Assembly (NCBI GenBank): GCA_946479125.1
Contig: CAMLET010000026.1
Coordinates: 1 to 13,716, forward strand
Length of the DNA stretch: 13,716 nt
Direction of reading: 5' to 3'
Origin: an uncultured Flavobacteriales bacterium
Lineage (GTDB): Bacteria > Bacteroidota > Bacteroidia > Flavobacteriales > Crocinitomicaceae
Notes under the pieces: model-generated
Told to the model about the DNA's origin: nothing
Database searches by the model: none
The model's input: only the letters and a program-made list of their open reading frames with translations
Program-made: the position numbers and the translations under genes
Part shown: positions 5,093-12,643 of the stretch, one piece after another
Position numbering within the stretch: position 1 is the first letter of the stretch
Layout: each line of letters opens with the position of its first letter

Positions 5093-7476
5093 GTTACACT
5101 TGGTAAGATAGGGAATAATGACACTTGTTTCACGCTTATTTTGAAGGTGTTCTGAAGTAAAGCTCCATCACTGTCCACATACAAGAAGTAAGGATTTGCC
5201 CTGTTGTAAATATTATACACGGAGAAATTCCAGTTTTGCTGAATCTTTCGTTTTACCTCAATTTCGTTTCCTTCGTTATCCGTTTTCATCTTTGTTGGCT
5301 TTACATAATAAGTTGCGGATAGATCCAAACGATGGTAAGGAACCATTCGCGTACCGTTTCTACTGCCATATTCAAAAAGAAGGTTTTGGTCTTGAACGTA
5401 CCAACTGTTTGGAAGTGTAAGTGTATTTCCGGTTGCAAAAATGAATGACATTCCAAAAGTCCATCGATCACTCAGTTCATAGATTCCAACTACCGTTAAA
5501 TCGTGTCTTCTGTCGTATTTTGCCGGATAAGCTTCCACTTGAATATCGGGAAATAAACGCATTGTTTTTGCCCAGGTATAACCAATCCAGCCATTCAATT
5601 TTCCAACTTTTCGTTTAATGAAGAATTCGGCACCATAACTCCAACCTGTTCCAAAAACCATCAAGTTATCCGTGTTGTCGTTAACGTTATCAGAAGGAAG
5701 AGCACCCTGACTAAATTCCACAAGATTTTTCATGTGTTTGTAGTACAATTCAACGGAGCCTTCCCATTTTCCGTTTTTGGTATTTTGGAAATATCCAATT
5801 GAAGCCTGATAACCCTGTTGTGGTTTCGCTTTATCTGTTGTTGGGTACCAAATATCGGTTGGCAAAGAAACTGCGCTGAAACTTGTTAGCTGAACAAATT
5901 GATAATTGTACATGTATCCCGCTTTAATACTGCTGTACTCTCCAGTCATAATTCGAGTGGAAATACGCGGTTCTAAACCTTGGTAGAAAGCAATCAGATC
6001 GTTTTTGTCATAAGTGATTGTACTGTCTGGATTCCCAATCACATTCTTTACATAACGGGTAAATGGACCAACAAATTGATAAGTTGTATAACGCAATCCA
6101 GCATTCACCTTAATAAACTCATTCGCGTCAAATTCATCCGCAACATAAACTGCAGATTCATGACTGTATAATTTCTGTGATAATCCGGTATCAAAAACCA
6201 CATCTTCTTGAGATGCACTAATGCTTGTTGGAGTAAAGATGTGAAAACAATAATCCAATCCCCATTTCAAACTATGGCGGCCTTCAGGATAATAGGAAAA
6301 CCCAACTTTAGCGTTGATGTCACGAATTCCAGAGTTGATTGCAAATTTGAATTCATCTTGCTCGGATCCAAAACTGAATTGATAATCAGTAAATGATGTT
6401 GTGGTATTCATCATCAATTTATTGGAGAATTGGTGAGACCATCTCAAGGAAGCAATTCCATTTCCCCAGGGCATTTTTACATTGAAATCATCGTTCTTGT
6501 TTCCAAAATTGAAAAGGTCTTTCCCGTAGTATCCGCTCAAATAGATGTTGTCTTTTGGTCCCAGTTTGTATTGAAACTTCGCATTGAAATCGTAGAAGTA
6601 GTAAGATGTTCCTTTGAAAGGAGAAGAATCTTTAATCAATAACTTCATGAAGAGATCGATATACGTTCTTCTTGCAGAAACAATGAATGAACCACGCTTT
6701 TTGAACATCGGGCCTTCAAGTGTCAAACGCGAAGATATCAAGCCTAAACCTCCGGTGGCTTTGAATTTGTTCTTGTTTCCATCATTCATGTTGACTTCAA
6801 GAACAGAAGATAAGCGTCCACCGAAGTTCGCAGGCATTCCGCCTTTGATCAGATTTACATTCTTTATTGCATCAGAATTGAACACTGAGAAGAATCCAAA
6901 TAGGTGAGAAGCATTGTAAACCGTTGCGTTATCTAACAAAACTAAATTCTGATCAGGAGAGCCACCTCGAACATAAAAACCTTGTCCACCTTCACTTACG
7001 GATGAAACACCTGGAAGTAATTGCAGTGTTTTGATAACATCCACTTCTCCTAAAAAAGCAGGAAGCTTCTTCACCAATTCAATATCCAGTTCAATTTGAC
7101 CAATTTTAGTGGAATTCACATTGGCGTTGGGGTCTCCCTTTATTTCCACTTCTCCCAAACTATGTTTTTTATCTACAAAGCTGTGATTAAGTAAAGTGTC
7201 GGCAGTTAGATTTATCAAAAGCGTATCAGCAGGAAATTCGGGTGAACGAAATAGAATATGGTATTGTCCTTGCGGAATGGTGATGGAATAGAAACCATTC
7301 TCATTAGTTGTTGTTCCTTTTTTTAGTTCTAGAACGTAAATTCCACTTCCAATTTGTGTTTCGCCACTTTCTTCGGTAGTTACAGTCCCACTAATAGTGG
7401 AGTTAGTTTGAGAAAAACCAATGGAATTCCCAAAACACAAAGTCAAAAGTAAGAAGCAGAAGAGGCATTTTGACAT
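5074..7476 (-). CDS. TonB-dependent outer-membrane receptor with carboxypeptidase-regulatory-like domain
   Basis: An 800-residue outer-membrane barrel. Residues 1-22 form a signal peptide (hydrophobic run, then GFSQ). Residues about 26-105 are a CarboxypepD_reg-like beta-sandwich (ISGTVTTEES...GTTTNENGFYSITIPQG), typical of Bacteroidota receptors. The plug is about 120-230, with LQLLPGVSS at 151-159, YVRGGSPDQNLVLLDN at 168-183 and GGMPANFGGRLSSVLEV at 212-228. The rest is the beta-barrel, ending in a terminal F (TWNFEF), the usual barrel assembly signal. It should import an unknown nutrient using energy from TonB-ExbBD. No SusD gene is present; instead the next gene is a DUF4249 lipoprotein overlapping by 19 nt. 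A perfect -7 box lies 28 nt upstream of the ATG. Substrate is unknown and no metal-uptake regulator site is recognisable. Confidence 0.93.
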   Translation of the reverse strand: MSKCLFCFLLLTLCFGNSIGFSQTNSTISGTVTTEESGETQIGSGIYVLELKKGTTTNENGFYSITIPQGQYHILFRSPEFPADTLLINLTADTLLNHSFVDKKHSLGEVEIKGDPNANVNSTKIGQIELDIELVKKLPAFLGEVDVIKTLQLLPGVSSVSEGGQGFYVRGGSPDQNLVLLDNATVYNASHLFGFFSVFNSDAIKNVNLIKGGMPANFGGRLSSVLEVNMNDGNKNKFKATGGLGLISSRLTLEGPMFKKRGSFIVSARRTYIDLFMKLLIKDSSPFKGTSYYFYDFNAKFQYKLGPKDNIYLSGYYGKDLFNFGNKNDDFNVKMPWGNGIASLRWSHQFSNKLMMNTTTSFTDYQFSFGSEQDEFKFAINSGIRDINAKVGFSYYPEGRHSLKWGLDYCFHIFTPTSISASQEDVVFDTGLSQKLYSHESAVYVADEFDANEFIKVNAGLRYTTYQFVGPFTRYVKNVIGNPDSTITYDKNDLIAFYQGLEPRISTRIMTGEYSSIKAGYMYNYQFVQLTSFSAVSLPTDIWYPTTDKAKPQQGYQASIGYFQNTKNGKWEGSVELYYKHMKNLVEFSQGALPSDNVNDNTDNLMVFGTGWSYGAEFFIKRKVGKLNGWIGYTWAKTMRLFPDIQVEAYPAKYDRRHDLTVVGIYELSDRWTFGMSFIFATGNTLTLPNSWYVQDQNLLFEYGSRNGTRMVPYHRLDLSATYYVKPTKMKTDNEGNEIEVKRKIQQNWNFSVYNIYNRANPYFLYVDSDGALLQNTFKISVKQVSLFPILPSVTWNFEF

Positions 7477-7503
7477 GGAACGAAATTAAGGAAATTAACT
7501 AAG

Positions 7504-7511
7504 CAAAAATA
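7504..7511 (-). promoter_or_regulatory. -7 box of the TonB receptor/DUF4249 operon
   Basis: The minus strand reads TATTTTTG, a perfect TAnnTTTG box, 28 nt before the receptor ATG at 7476. A start near 7500 would leave a leader of about 24 nt. No clear -33 element is present at the expected distance; that region is the GGGCGAAA hairpin. Confidence 0.45.
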
Positions 7512-7521
7512 GATTAAAGGT

Positions 7522-7557
7522 GTGCGTAGGGGCGAAAAATGTTTCGCCCGTACACAC
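7522..7557. repeat. GGGCGAAA/TTTCGCCC hairpin element
   Basis: GGGCGAAA at 7530-7537 pairs perfectly with TTTCGCCC at 7542-7549 around a 4-nt loop. The stem continues outward with two single mismatches to 7522 and 7557 (GTA with TAC, GTG with CAC). Very similar GGGGCGAAAAA...TTTCGCCC palindromes are, from memory, common dispersed intergenic repeats in Bacteroidota. It is clearly more GC-rich than its surroundings. It lies upstream of the receptor -7 box and could affect either divergent gene. Confidence 0.6.
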
Positions 7558-7571
7558 GTGTTATTGTGTGC

Positions 7572-7652
7572 GATTTCATGTTTCAATTATCAAAAACCGA
7601 GTTCGAAGAACAAAAAATACTAAGCGAAAAAATGAGCTGGCAAAACTTATGA
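7572..7652 (+). pseudogene. possible remnant of an ORF6N-domain protein gene
   Basis: This frame encodes DFMFQLSKTEFEEQKILSEK and then MSWQNL before a TGA. The DFMFQL-(S/T)-K-x-E-F-E pattern, followed some residues later by an S-W, resembles the middle of ORF6N (KilA-N-like) proteins, where RFPxDFMFQLTKEEFENL...SxW is typical. Nothing upstream in frame fits the rest of the domain, since the GGGCGAAA hairpin lies there, and the frame closes after the W. If real, it is a 25-residue fragment of a once larger gene. An ATG at 7578 could also make it a 24-codon small ORF. The match is from memory of the family and is short. Confidence 0.35.
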
Positions 7653-7653
7653 T

Positions 7654-7671
7654 AATCTGCAAAGGCAGATT
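7654..7671. other. small hairpin between the ORF6N-like remnant and pheT
   Basis: AATCTGC at 7654-7660 pairs with GCAGATT at 7665-7671 around the loop AAAG. It begins one base after the TGA of the short frame and ends 23 nt before the pheT -7 box. It could end transcripts entering from upstream or be incidental; no T-run follows. Confidence 0.35.
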
Positions 7672-7694
7672 CTATCAAAAGCTATGCTTTTTCT

Positions 7695-7702
7695 TATTTT
7701 TG
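7695..7702 (+). promoter_or_regulatory. -7 box of the pheT operon
   Basis: TATTTTTG is a perfect TAnnTTTG match 18 nt before the pheT ATG, giving a leader of about 12-15 nt. No TTG-type -33 element is seen at the usual distance. The short leader leaves no room for a tRNA-Phe-type attenuator downstream of this start. Confidence 0.45.
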
Positions 7703-7720
7703 TGAACCATAATTTGAAAA

Positions 7721-10156
7721 ATGAAGATATCACTCAATTGGCTCAACGAATACTTGCCTTCACCTAGAACAGCTGAAGAATTAGAAGGATTACTTACTGA
7801 TACCGGATTAGAGGTTGAAGGATTTGAGGTTATTGAAACTGTAAAAGGTGGATTGGAAGGCGTAATTGTTGCTGAAGTTGTAGAATGTGAGCAACATCCG
7901 AATGCTGATCGTTTGAAAGTGACGAAAGTCAATACTGGTAAAGAAATTCTTCAAGTAGTTTGTGGAGCTCCGAATGTGGCTAAAGGACAAAAAGTGCTTT
8001 TGGCGACTGTTGGTTGTACCATTTATCCTTCTCCAGACGACTCATTGAAAATTAAGGTTTCTAAAATCCGTGACGTTGAATCGCATGGAATGCTTTGTGC
8101 AGAAGACGAATTGGGACTTGGTAAAAGTCATGATGGGATTTTAGTTTTGGATCCAAGTGCTGTTCCAGGAACTCCAGCAGCTGCTATCCTTCAATTGGAA
8201 AGCGATACTCAAATAGAAATTGGTTTAACACCAAATAGAGCAGATGCGCTCGGACATATTGGCGTAGCTCGTGATGTGTTGGCTTATGATGTTTGTCATA
8301 ACAACTCAACTGCAACACTTAAACTGAAAGAAGTAAATCTTCCTGCGAAATCTGCAGACCTTAAAGTAGAGATTGAAGTGAGAGATGCTGAGAAGTGTCC
8401 GCGCTACATGGGAATTACACTTTCAGGAGTTGAAGTAAAACCTTCTCCAACCTGGTTACAAAATAAGTTACGTGCTGTTGGACTTTCACCTATCAATAAT
8501 ATTGTTGACGTTACCAATTACGTAATGCGTGAGTTGGGAACACCTTTGCATGCATTTGATGCTGCGAAAGTGGACGGAAAAGTAGTTGTTCGAAAAGCAA
8601 ATGAAAAAGAGATAATCACCACGCTTGACGGTGAGAAACGTGAATTGACTTCTGAAGATCTAGTAATCGCGAATGCTAACGAAGCAATGTGCATTGCTGG
8701 TGTGTTTGGTGGAATTGATTCAGGAATTAACGATAATACGACTTCTGTTTTTCTAGAGGCTGCATATTTCAATCCTGTTTCTGTTCGTAAAACTGCTAAG
8801 CGTTTCGGATTGTCGACTGACGCTAGTTTCCGCTTTGAACGTGGTGTTGATGTGGATTTAGTTCCATATGCGATTCAACGTGCAACTCAGTTGATTCTGG
8901 AAGTTGCTGGGGGAAGTATCGCTTCGGATATTCAGGATATTTATCCAACGAAAATTGAAAAGAGAAAAGTAGTTCTGCGTTTTGCTCGTTGTGCAAGTGT
9001 TCTTGGACATCAATTGCCAAATGATCAGATCAAGAGTGTTTTGAAATCATTGGATTTTGAAATTACGAAAGAATCGAATGAGGAATTGGAATTGTTGGTT
9101 CCAAACTATCGAGTGGATGTTGATCGTGAGATTGATGTAATTGAAGAAATTCTTCGCATTGTTGGGTTCAACAGTATTCCATTCCCCGCTAAAATGAATA
9201 CCTCATTGGTTGTAGCCCAAAAACCGGATCTGGAAGCTTTGGGAGTTCGTTTGTCTGAAGTTTTGGTTGGGCTTGGTTTCGATGAGATAATGAATAACTC
9301 ATTGACTTCTTCTTCCTACGTTGAGAAATTAGGTGGTTCAACTTTGCTTTCTGCAGAGAACGTTGAGTTGCTTAACCCTTTAAGTAATGATTTAAGTGTA
9401 ATGCGTCAAACCTTGATTTTTCAGGTATTGGAGACGGTTGCGCACAATCAGAATCGTCAGCGACCTAACCTTCGTTTATTTGAAACAGGTAAAGTTTACA
9501 AGAAAGTTGGCGACCAATATTTAGAGAACAAACGATTGGTTTTAGCAATTACAGGAGCTAAAACGGAAGAAAGCTGGTCTCAAAAACAAGAGGGAAGCAG
9601 TTATTACGCAATCAAGGCTGTTGTTCGAAATATTTTTGAGCGTCTTGGATTATTATCACTGTATAAAGAATCTCCTCTTGAAGAAAAAGGTTTGTTTGTA
9701 GATGGTGAAGTACTTTTTGTTTTGAAAAACCAGGTAGGAACAATTGGCTGGGTGAATAGAGCTTCCAAGAAGCATTTCGGAGTAAAACAGGATGTTTTTA
9801 TTGCTGACTTGGATTGGGATGCAATTTTAGATTCATTGAAACTTTCAAAAACACAATACAAGGAATTGCCAAAAACGTTTGAAGTTCGACGCGACTTCTC
9901 TTTGTTATTGGATACGAAAGTGAAGTTCTCTGAAATCGAAGGGATAGCTCGTAAGGTGGATAAGAAAATTCTTCAAAACATTTCATTGTTCGACGTGTAT
10001 GAAGGAAAGAACTTGCCGGAAGGGAAGAAGTCTTATGCAGTTTCGTTCATTTTTCAGGATGCTGAACAAACGCTGAAAGATACGCAGGTTGACGGTATTA
10101 TGAATGCTATTAAAGGTGAACTGGAAAAGCAGCTTAAAGCGGAGCTACGATCTTAA
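7721..10156 (+). CDS. pheT: phenylalanine--tRNA ligase beta subunit
   Basis: An 811-residue, full-length beta subunit; it forms the cytoplasmic (alpha-beta)2 enzyme that charges tRNA-Phe using ATP. Order of domains: N-terminal KISLNWLNEYLP; an EMAP/OB-fold tRNA-binding domain at about 40-155 (HPNADRLKVTKV at 59-70, VCGAPNV at 80-86, SHGMLCAEDELGL at 121-133); B3/B4 editing domain about 215-390 (INNIVDVTNYVMRELGTPLHAFD at 258-280, with RFERGVD at 371-377 just after); B5 at about 412-485, with acidic D466, D472, E475 and E476 in the usual metal-binding helix; a catalytic-like core about 495-700 (LLNPLSNDLSVMR at 550-562); and an FDX-ACB anticodon-binding domain from 717 (KTFEVRRDFSLLLD). The alpha-subunit gene pheS is not in the window, so the two are unlinked here. 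Three (+) genes follow closely downstream. Confidence 0.98.
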   Translation: MKISLNWLNEYLPSPRTAEELEGLLTDTGLEVEGFEVIETVKGGLEGVIVAEVVECEQHPNADRLKVTKVNTGKEILQVVCGAPNVAKGQKVLLATVGCTIYPSPDDSLKIKVSKIRDVESHGMLCAEDELGLGKSHDGILVLDPSAVPGTPAAAILQLESDTQIEIGLTPNRADALGHIGVARDVLAYDVCHNNSTATLKLKEVNLPAKSADLKVEIEVRDAEKCPRYMGITLSGVEVKPSPTWLQNKLRAVGLSPINNIVDVTNYVMRELGTPLHAFDAAKVDGKVVVRKANEKEIITTLDGEKRELTSEDLVIANANEAMCIAGVFGGIDSGINDNTTSVFLEAAYFNPVSVRKTAKRFGLSTDASFRFERGVDVDLVPYAIQRATQLILEVAGGSIASDIQDIYPTKIEKRKVVLRFARCASVLGHQLPNDQIKSVLKSLDFEITKESNEELELLVPNYRVDVDREIDVIEEILRIVGFNSIPFPAKMNTSLVVAQKPDLEALGVRLSEVLVGLGFDEIMNNSLTSSSYVEKLGGSTLLSAENVELLNPLSNDLSVMRQTLIFQVLETVAHNQNRQRPNLRLFETGKVYKKVGDQYLENKRLVLAITGAKTEESWSQKQEGSSYYAIKAVVRNIFERLGLLSLYKESPLEEKGLFVDGEVLFVLKNQVGTIGWVNRASKKHFGVKQDVFIADLDWDAILDSLKLSKTQYKELPKTFEVRRDFSLLLDTKVKFSEIEGIARKVDKKILQNISLFDVYEGKNLPEGKKSYAVSFIFQDAEQTLKDTQVDGIMNAIKGELEKQLKAELRS

Positions 10157-10175
10157 TTAACTATAGAATAGCCAT

Positions 10176-10706
10176 ATGACATCGGTTGACGTTAAGTTTG
10201 ATTTGGAGCGTTCAAAACGCATTTATAAAAATTACTTTGATTTTGAGAGAAAACGTCAATTCAAAAAACTTCCTACTCGAATTATTGTTGCTCTTGGTTT
10301 AGCATCCGTAATCGCTGGATTCATTACAAAAGTAGCTTTCTTCTATTGGTTTGGAGCAATCATCTTGTTCCTGATTTGGATTGTGTTTACTTATTACAGA
10401 AACCAGTTCAATACTGCTTATACCAAGTATATAGCCGGATTGGAAAAAAATGCCAATAAATCAAATCAGGATTTTACGTTTGGTTTTGATGATGAAGGGA
10501 TGAGTTACAGATCAGAAGGTGCAAATCTGGATTTGAAATGGCACATGATCAGTTATTTTATAGTGAATCAGGAAGAGATCTATCTTTTCACGCAAGAAAA
10601 TCGTCTTTATGATATTATTTCATTAACCATTTTAGGGAAAGAGAATTTCGATAGTTTTATGTTGCTATTGAAAGCTAAAATAGCTGCTCAAGAATCTGTT
10701 GTTTAA
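10176..10706 (+). CDS. YcxB-like membrane protein, function unknown
   Basis: A 176-residue protein with two adjacent membrane helices at about 33-51 and 53-74, linked by a very short turn. The N-terminal 30 residues are charged and amphipathic (DLERSKRIYKNYFDFERKRQ). The C-terminal half (about 80-176) holds TFGFDDEGMSYRSEGANLDLKWHMISYFIVNQEEIYLF, the pattern of the YcxB-like C-terminal domain: a beta strand, the KW-x-x-I motif at 121-125, and a strand leading to a probable membrane-facing surface. No catalytic residues are evident. It starts 19 nt after pheT and ends 26 nt before bioD, so it probably belongs to the same transcript. The domain family has no established function that I know of, and the location next to pheT or biotin genes does not define one. 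Confidence 0.8.
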   Translation: MTSVDVKFDLERSKRIYKNYFDFERKRQFKKLPTRIIVALGLASVIAGFITKVAFFYWFGAIILFLIWIVFTYYRNQFNTAYTKYIAGLEKNANKSNQDFTFGFDDEGMSYRSEGANLDLKWHMISYFIVNQEEIYLFTQENRLYDIISLTILGKENFDSFMLLLKAKIAAQESVV

Positions 10707-10732
10707 TATTAATCTTGAATGTTTAAGCAAGA

Positions 10733-11347
10733 ATGAAATCGTTTGTCGTTACCGGAATTGGAACCAATATTGGAAAAACAGTTTGCAGTGCTGTGCTTTG
10801 CGAGGCGTTGAAAGCTGATTATTGGAAACCGATCCAAAGTGGTGAGTTGGATTCACTCGACAGCGAATTTGTGCGTTCGATGACTTCTGAGACGGTCATT
10901 ATTCCTGCAAAACATTTGTTGACACAACCTTTATCTCCACACGCTGCTGCAGAAATCGATGGAATTCATTTGGATGAAAACGACTTTGAATTACCTGTTT
11001 TTGAGAAAACAACACTGATAGAAGGAGCGGGAGGTTTGATGGTGCCAATCAATAAAGAAGGCTTGTGTTTTGTTGATCTTTTCCAATTGTGGCATTTGCC
11101 GGTTTTTGTTGTAACGCAGCATTATTTGGGGAGTATCAATCATACTTTGTTAACCTTAAGCACACTTTTTCAAAGAGAAATTGAAGTTGCCGGGCTCATC
11201 ATTAACGGTAAACCGAACAAAAGTTCAGAAGAAATTTACTCGTCTTACTTTCCTGAAATGAAGATTACTTACATTCCGGAATTTGAAGATTTTAGTCAGG
11301 AAACAATTGCAAAAGCTGCTAAGTCATGGCTCGATCAAACGAATTAG
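10733..11347 (+). CDS. bioD: dethiobiotin synthase
   Basis: A 204-residue cytoplasmic P-loop enzyme that closes the ureido ring of 7,8-diaminopelargonate using CO2 and ATP, the penultimate step of biotin synthesis. The modified Walker A is GIGTNIGKT at 8-16 (K15, T16). KPIQSG at 32-37 carries the diaminopelargonate/phosphate-binding lysine, K32. LSPHAAA is at 67-73 and IEGAGGLMVP at 96-105, with E97 and the glycine-rich loop. The protein is a little shorter than E. coli BioD (225), as is common in Bacteroidota. The bioA start lies inside its 3' end, an overlap of 22 nt, which couples translation of the two consecutive pathway enzymes. TAATCTTG at 10710-10717 is a near match to a -7 box, so an internal promoter is possible, but no BirA operator was recognised. 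Confidence 0.96.
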   Translation: MKSFVVTGIGTNIGKTVCSAVLCEALKADYWKPIQSGELDSLDSEFVRSMTSETVIIPAKHLLTQPLSPHAAAEIDGIHLDENDFELPVFEKTTLIEGAGGLMVPINKEGLCFVDLFQLWHLPVFVVTQHYLGSINHTLLTLSTLFQREIEVAGLIINGKPNKSSEEIYSSYFPEMKITYIPEFEDFSQETIAKAAKSWLDQTN

Positions 11348-12609
11348 AAAAAGACAAAAAGCACGTTTGGCATCCGTTTACACAGATGTTGACTGCCAAA
11401 GAACCTCTTCATATTGTTAAGGCAAAAGACGCTGTTCTTTTTGATAGTGATGGAAAATCGTATATCGATGCAAACTCTTCCTGGTGGGTAAATGTTCATG
11501 GTCACGGAAACGAACACATAGGAAAGGCAATTTCAGAGCAGTTTACACAACTTGATCATGTTATATTTGCGGGCGCAACACATCCACAAGCAATAAGATT
11601 AGCTGAACGCATCACGAATATTCTTCCAACCGATTTAACGAAAGTCTTTTTTTCTGACGATGGTTCAACTGCAGTTGAAGTCGCTCTTAAAATGGCATTT
11701 CAATATTGGTTCAATAAGAATCAGGTAAAGAAAAGAGTAATTGCCCTGGATGGTGCTTATCACGGTGATACTTTCGGGGCAATGTCTATTGGTCAACGCG
11801 GCGTTTTTAATCGTCCGTTTGAACATTTCTTTTTCGATGTTGATTTCCTTCATTTTCCAACCGATAAAAACGACAAGGATTTGCTGAAAGATGCTGAAAA
11901 GCTTCTAAAAACGGGAGATATCGCATGCTTAATAATTGAACCACTGATTCAGGGTTCTGCGGGAATGCGCATTTATGATCCGAGTATTTTGAATCAGTTG
12001 GTAGAGCTTTGCAGAAAGTACGACGCGCTGGTGATTTTTGATGAAGTGATGACAGGCTGGGGGCGAACAGGAAAGTTGTTTGCTTACAATCATTGCTCAG
12101 TTGTTCCCGATATCATTTGTGTTTCAAAAGGATTGACAGGTGGAGTTTTACCACTTGGATTGACGATTGCAACTGAAGAGATTTACGAAGCATTCTTACA
12201 TCCGGAAACAAGTAAAGCATTGCTTCACGGACATTCGTTTACAGGTTCTGCAATGGCTTGTGCTGCAGCAAATGCAAGTTTGGATCTGTTTGAAGAACAG
12301 GAAACCTGGGAGAATATTGAGCGAATTGAACAATTGCATAATAGTTTTAGACTAGAATTATCGAAACTCAGTAATGTAAAACACATTGGCGTTTTAGGAA
12401 CAATTGTTCGTTTTGAAATTGAGACAGGTGAGGGAAATACCTATTTTTCTTCCATTCGAGATAAAGCTTACGATTACTTTTTGGAACACGGTTGTCTCAT
12501 TCGTCCGCTAGGAAATGTGATTTACGTGAATCCGCCGTATTGTATAACGGATGAGCAGTTGGAGAAGGTGTATTCGGTGATTTTGGATTTTTTGAAGAGT
12601 CTCAACTAG
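11326..12609 (+). CDS. bioA: adenosylmethionine--8-amino-7-oxononanoate aminotransferase
   Basis: A 427-residue fold-type I PLP aminotransferase. It transfers the amino group of S-adenosylmethionine to 7-keto-8-aminopelargonate, making the diamino substrate of BioD. Visible hallmarks: VWHPFTQM at 14-21; SSWWVNVHGH at 51-60 with the substrate-pocket tryptophans; SDDGSTAVEVALKMA at 110-124 for cofactor phosphate contact; GAYHGDTFGAMS at 143-154 with Y145; IFDEVMTGWGRTG at 237-249 with D239 pairing the pyridine nitrogen; SKGLTGG at 267-273 with K268 as the Schiff-base lysine; and IRPLGNVIYVNPPY at 392-405, where R393 holds a substrate carboxylate. These separate it from ornithine-type relatives. 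ATG 11326 lies in the bioD reading region in another frame, and the encoded N-terminus fits the family. bioF and bioB are not in the window. The next gene is convergent. Confidence 0.97.
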   Translation: MARSNELEKDKKHVWHPFTQMLTAKEPLHIVKAKDAVLFDSDGKSYIDANSSWWVNVHGHGNEHIGKAISEQFTQLDHVIFAGATHPQAIRLAERITNILPTDLTKVFFSDDGSTAVEVALKMAFQYWFNKNQVKKRVIALDGAYHGDTFGAMSIGQRGVFNRPFEHFFFDVDFLHFPTDKNDKDLLKDAEKLLKTGDIACLIIEPLIQGSAGMRIYDPSILNQLVELCRKYDALVIFDEVMTGWGRTGKLFAYNHCSVVPDIICVSKGLTGGVLPLGLTIATEEIYEAFLHPETSKALLHGHSFTGSAMACAAANASLDLFEEQETWENIERIEQLHNSFRLELSKLSNVKHIGVLGTIVRFEIETGEGNTYFSSIRDKAYDYFLEHGCLIRPLGNVIYVNPPYCITDEQLEKVYSVILDFLKSLN

Positions 12610-12617
12610 TTTTCTCC

Positions 12618-12638
12618 CGCGAAGGGCGCGAAGTTCGC
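12618..12638. repeat. short GC-rich tandem 9-nt units between convergent genes
   Basis: Two 9-nt units CGCGAAGGG (12618-12626) and CGCGAAGTT (12627-12635) are followed by CGC. CGCGAAG-based runs like this recur in intergenic DNA of several phyla, from memory. The GC-rich patch stands out in AT-rich DNA and fills the 34-nt gap between bioA and the FUSC gene. Only short weak stems (4-5 bp) can form. Confidence 0.45.
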
Positions 12639-12643
12639 AAATA

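Noticed and set aside
6614..6907. 97-codon plus-strand ORF inside the TonB receptor gene
   Set aside because: Antisense to the conserved plug region; no family features.
7578..7652. Leader peptide controlling pheT by attenuation
   Set aside because: Only two Phe codons are present, not clustered, and the best -7 box lies downstream of it, so it would not be in the pheT leader.
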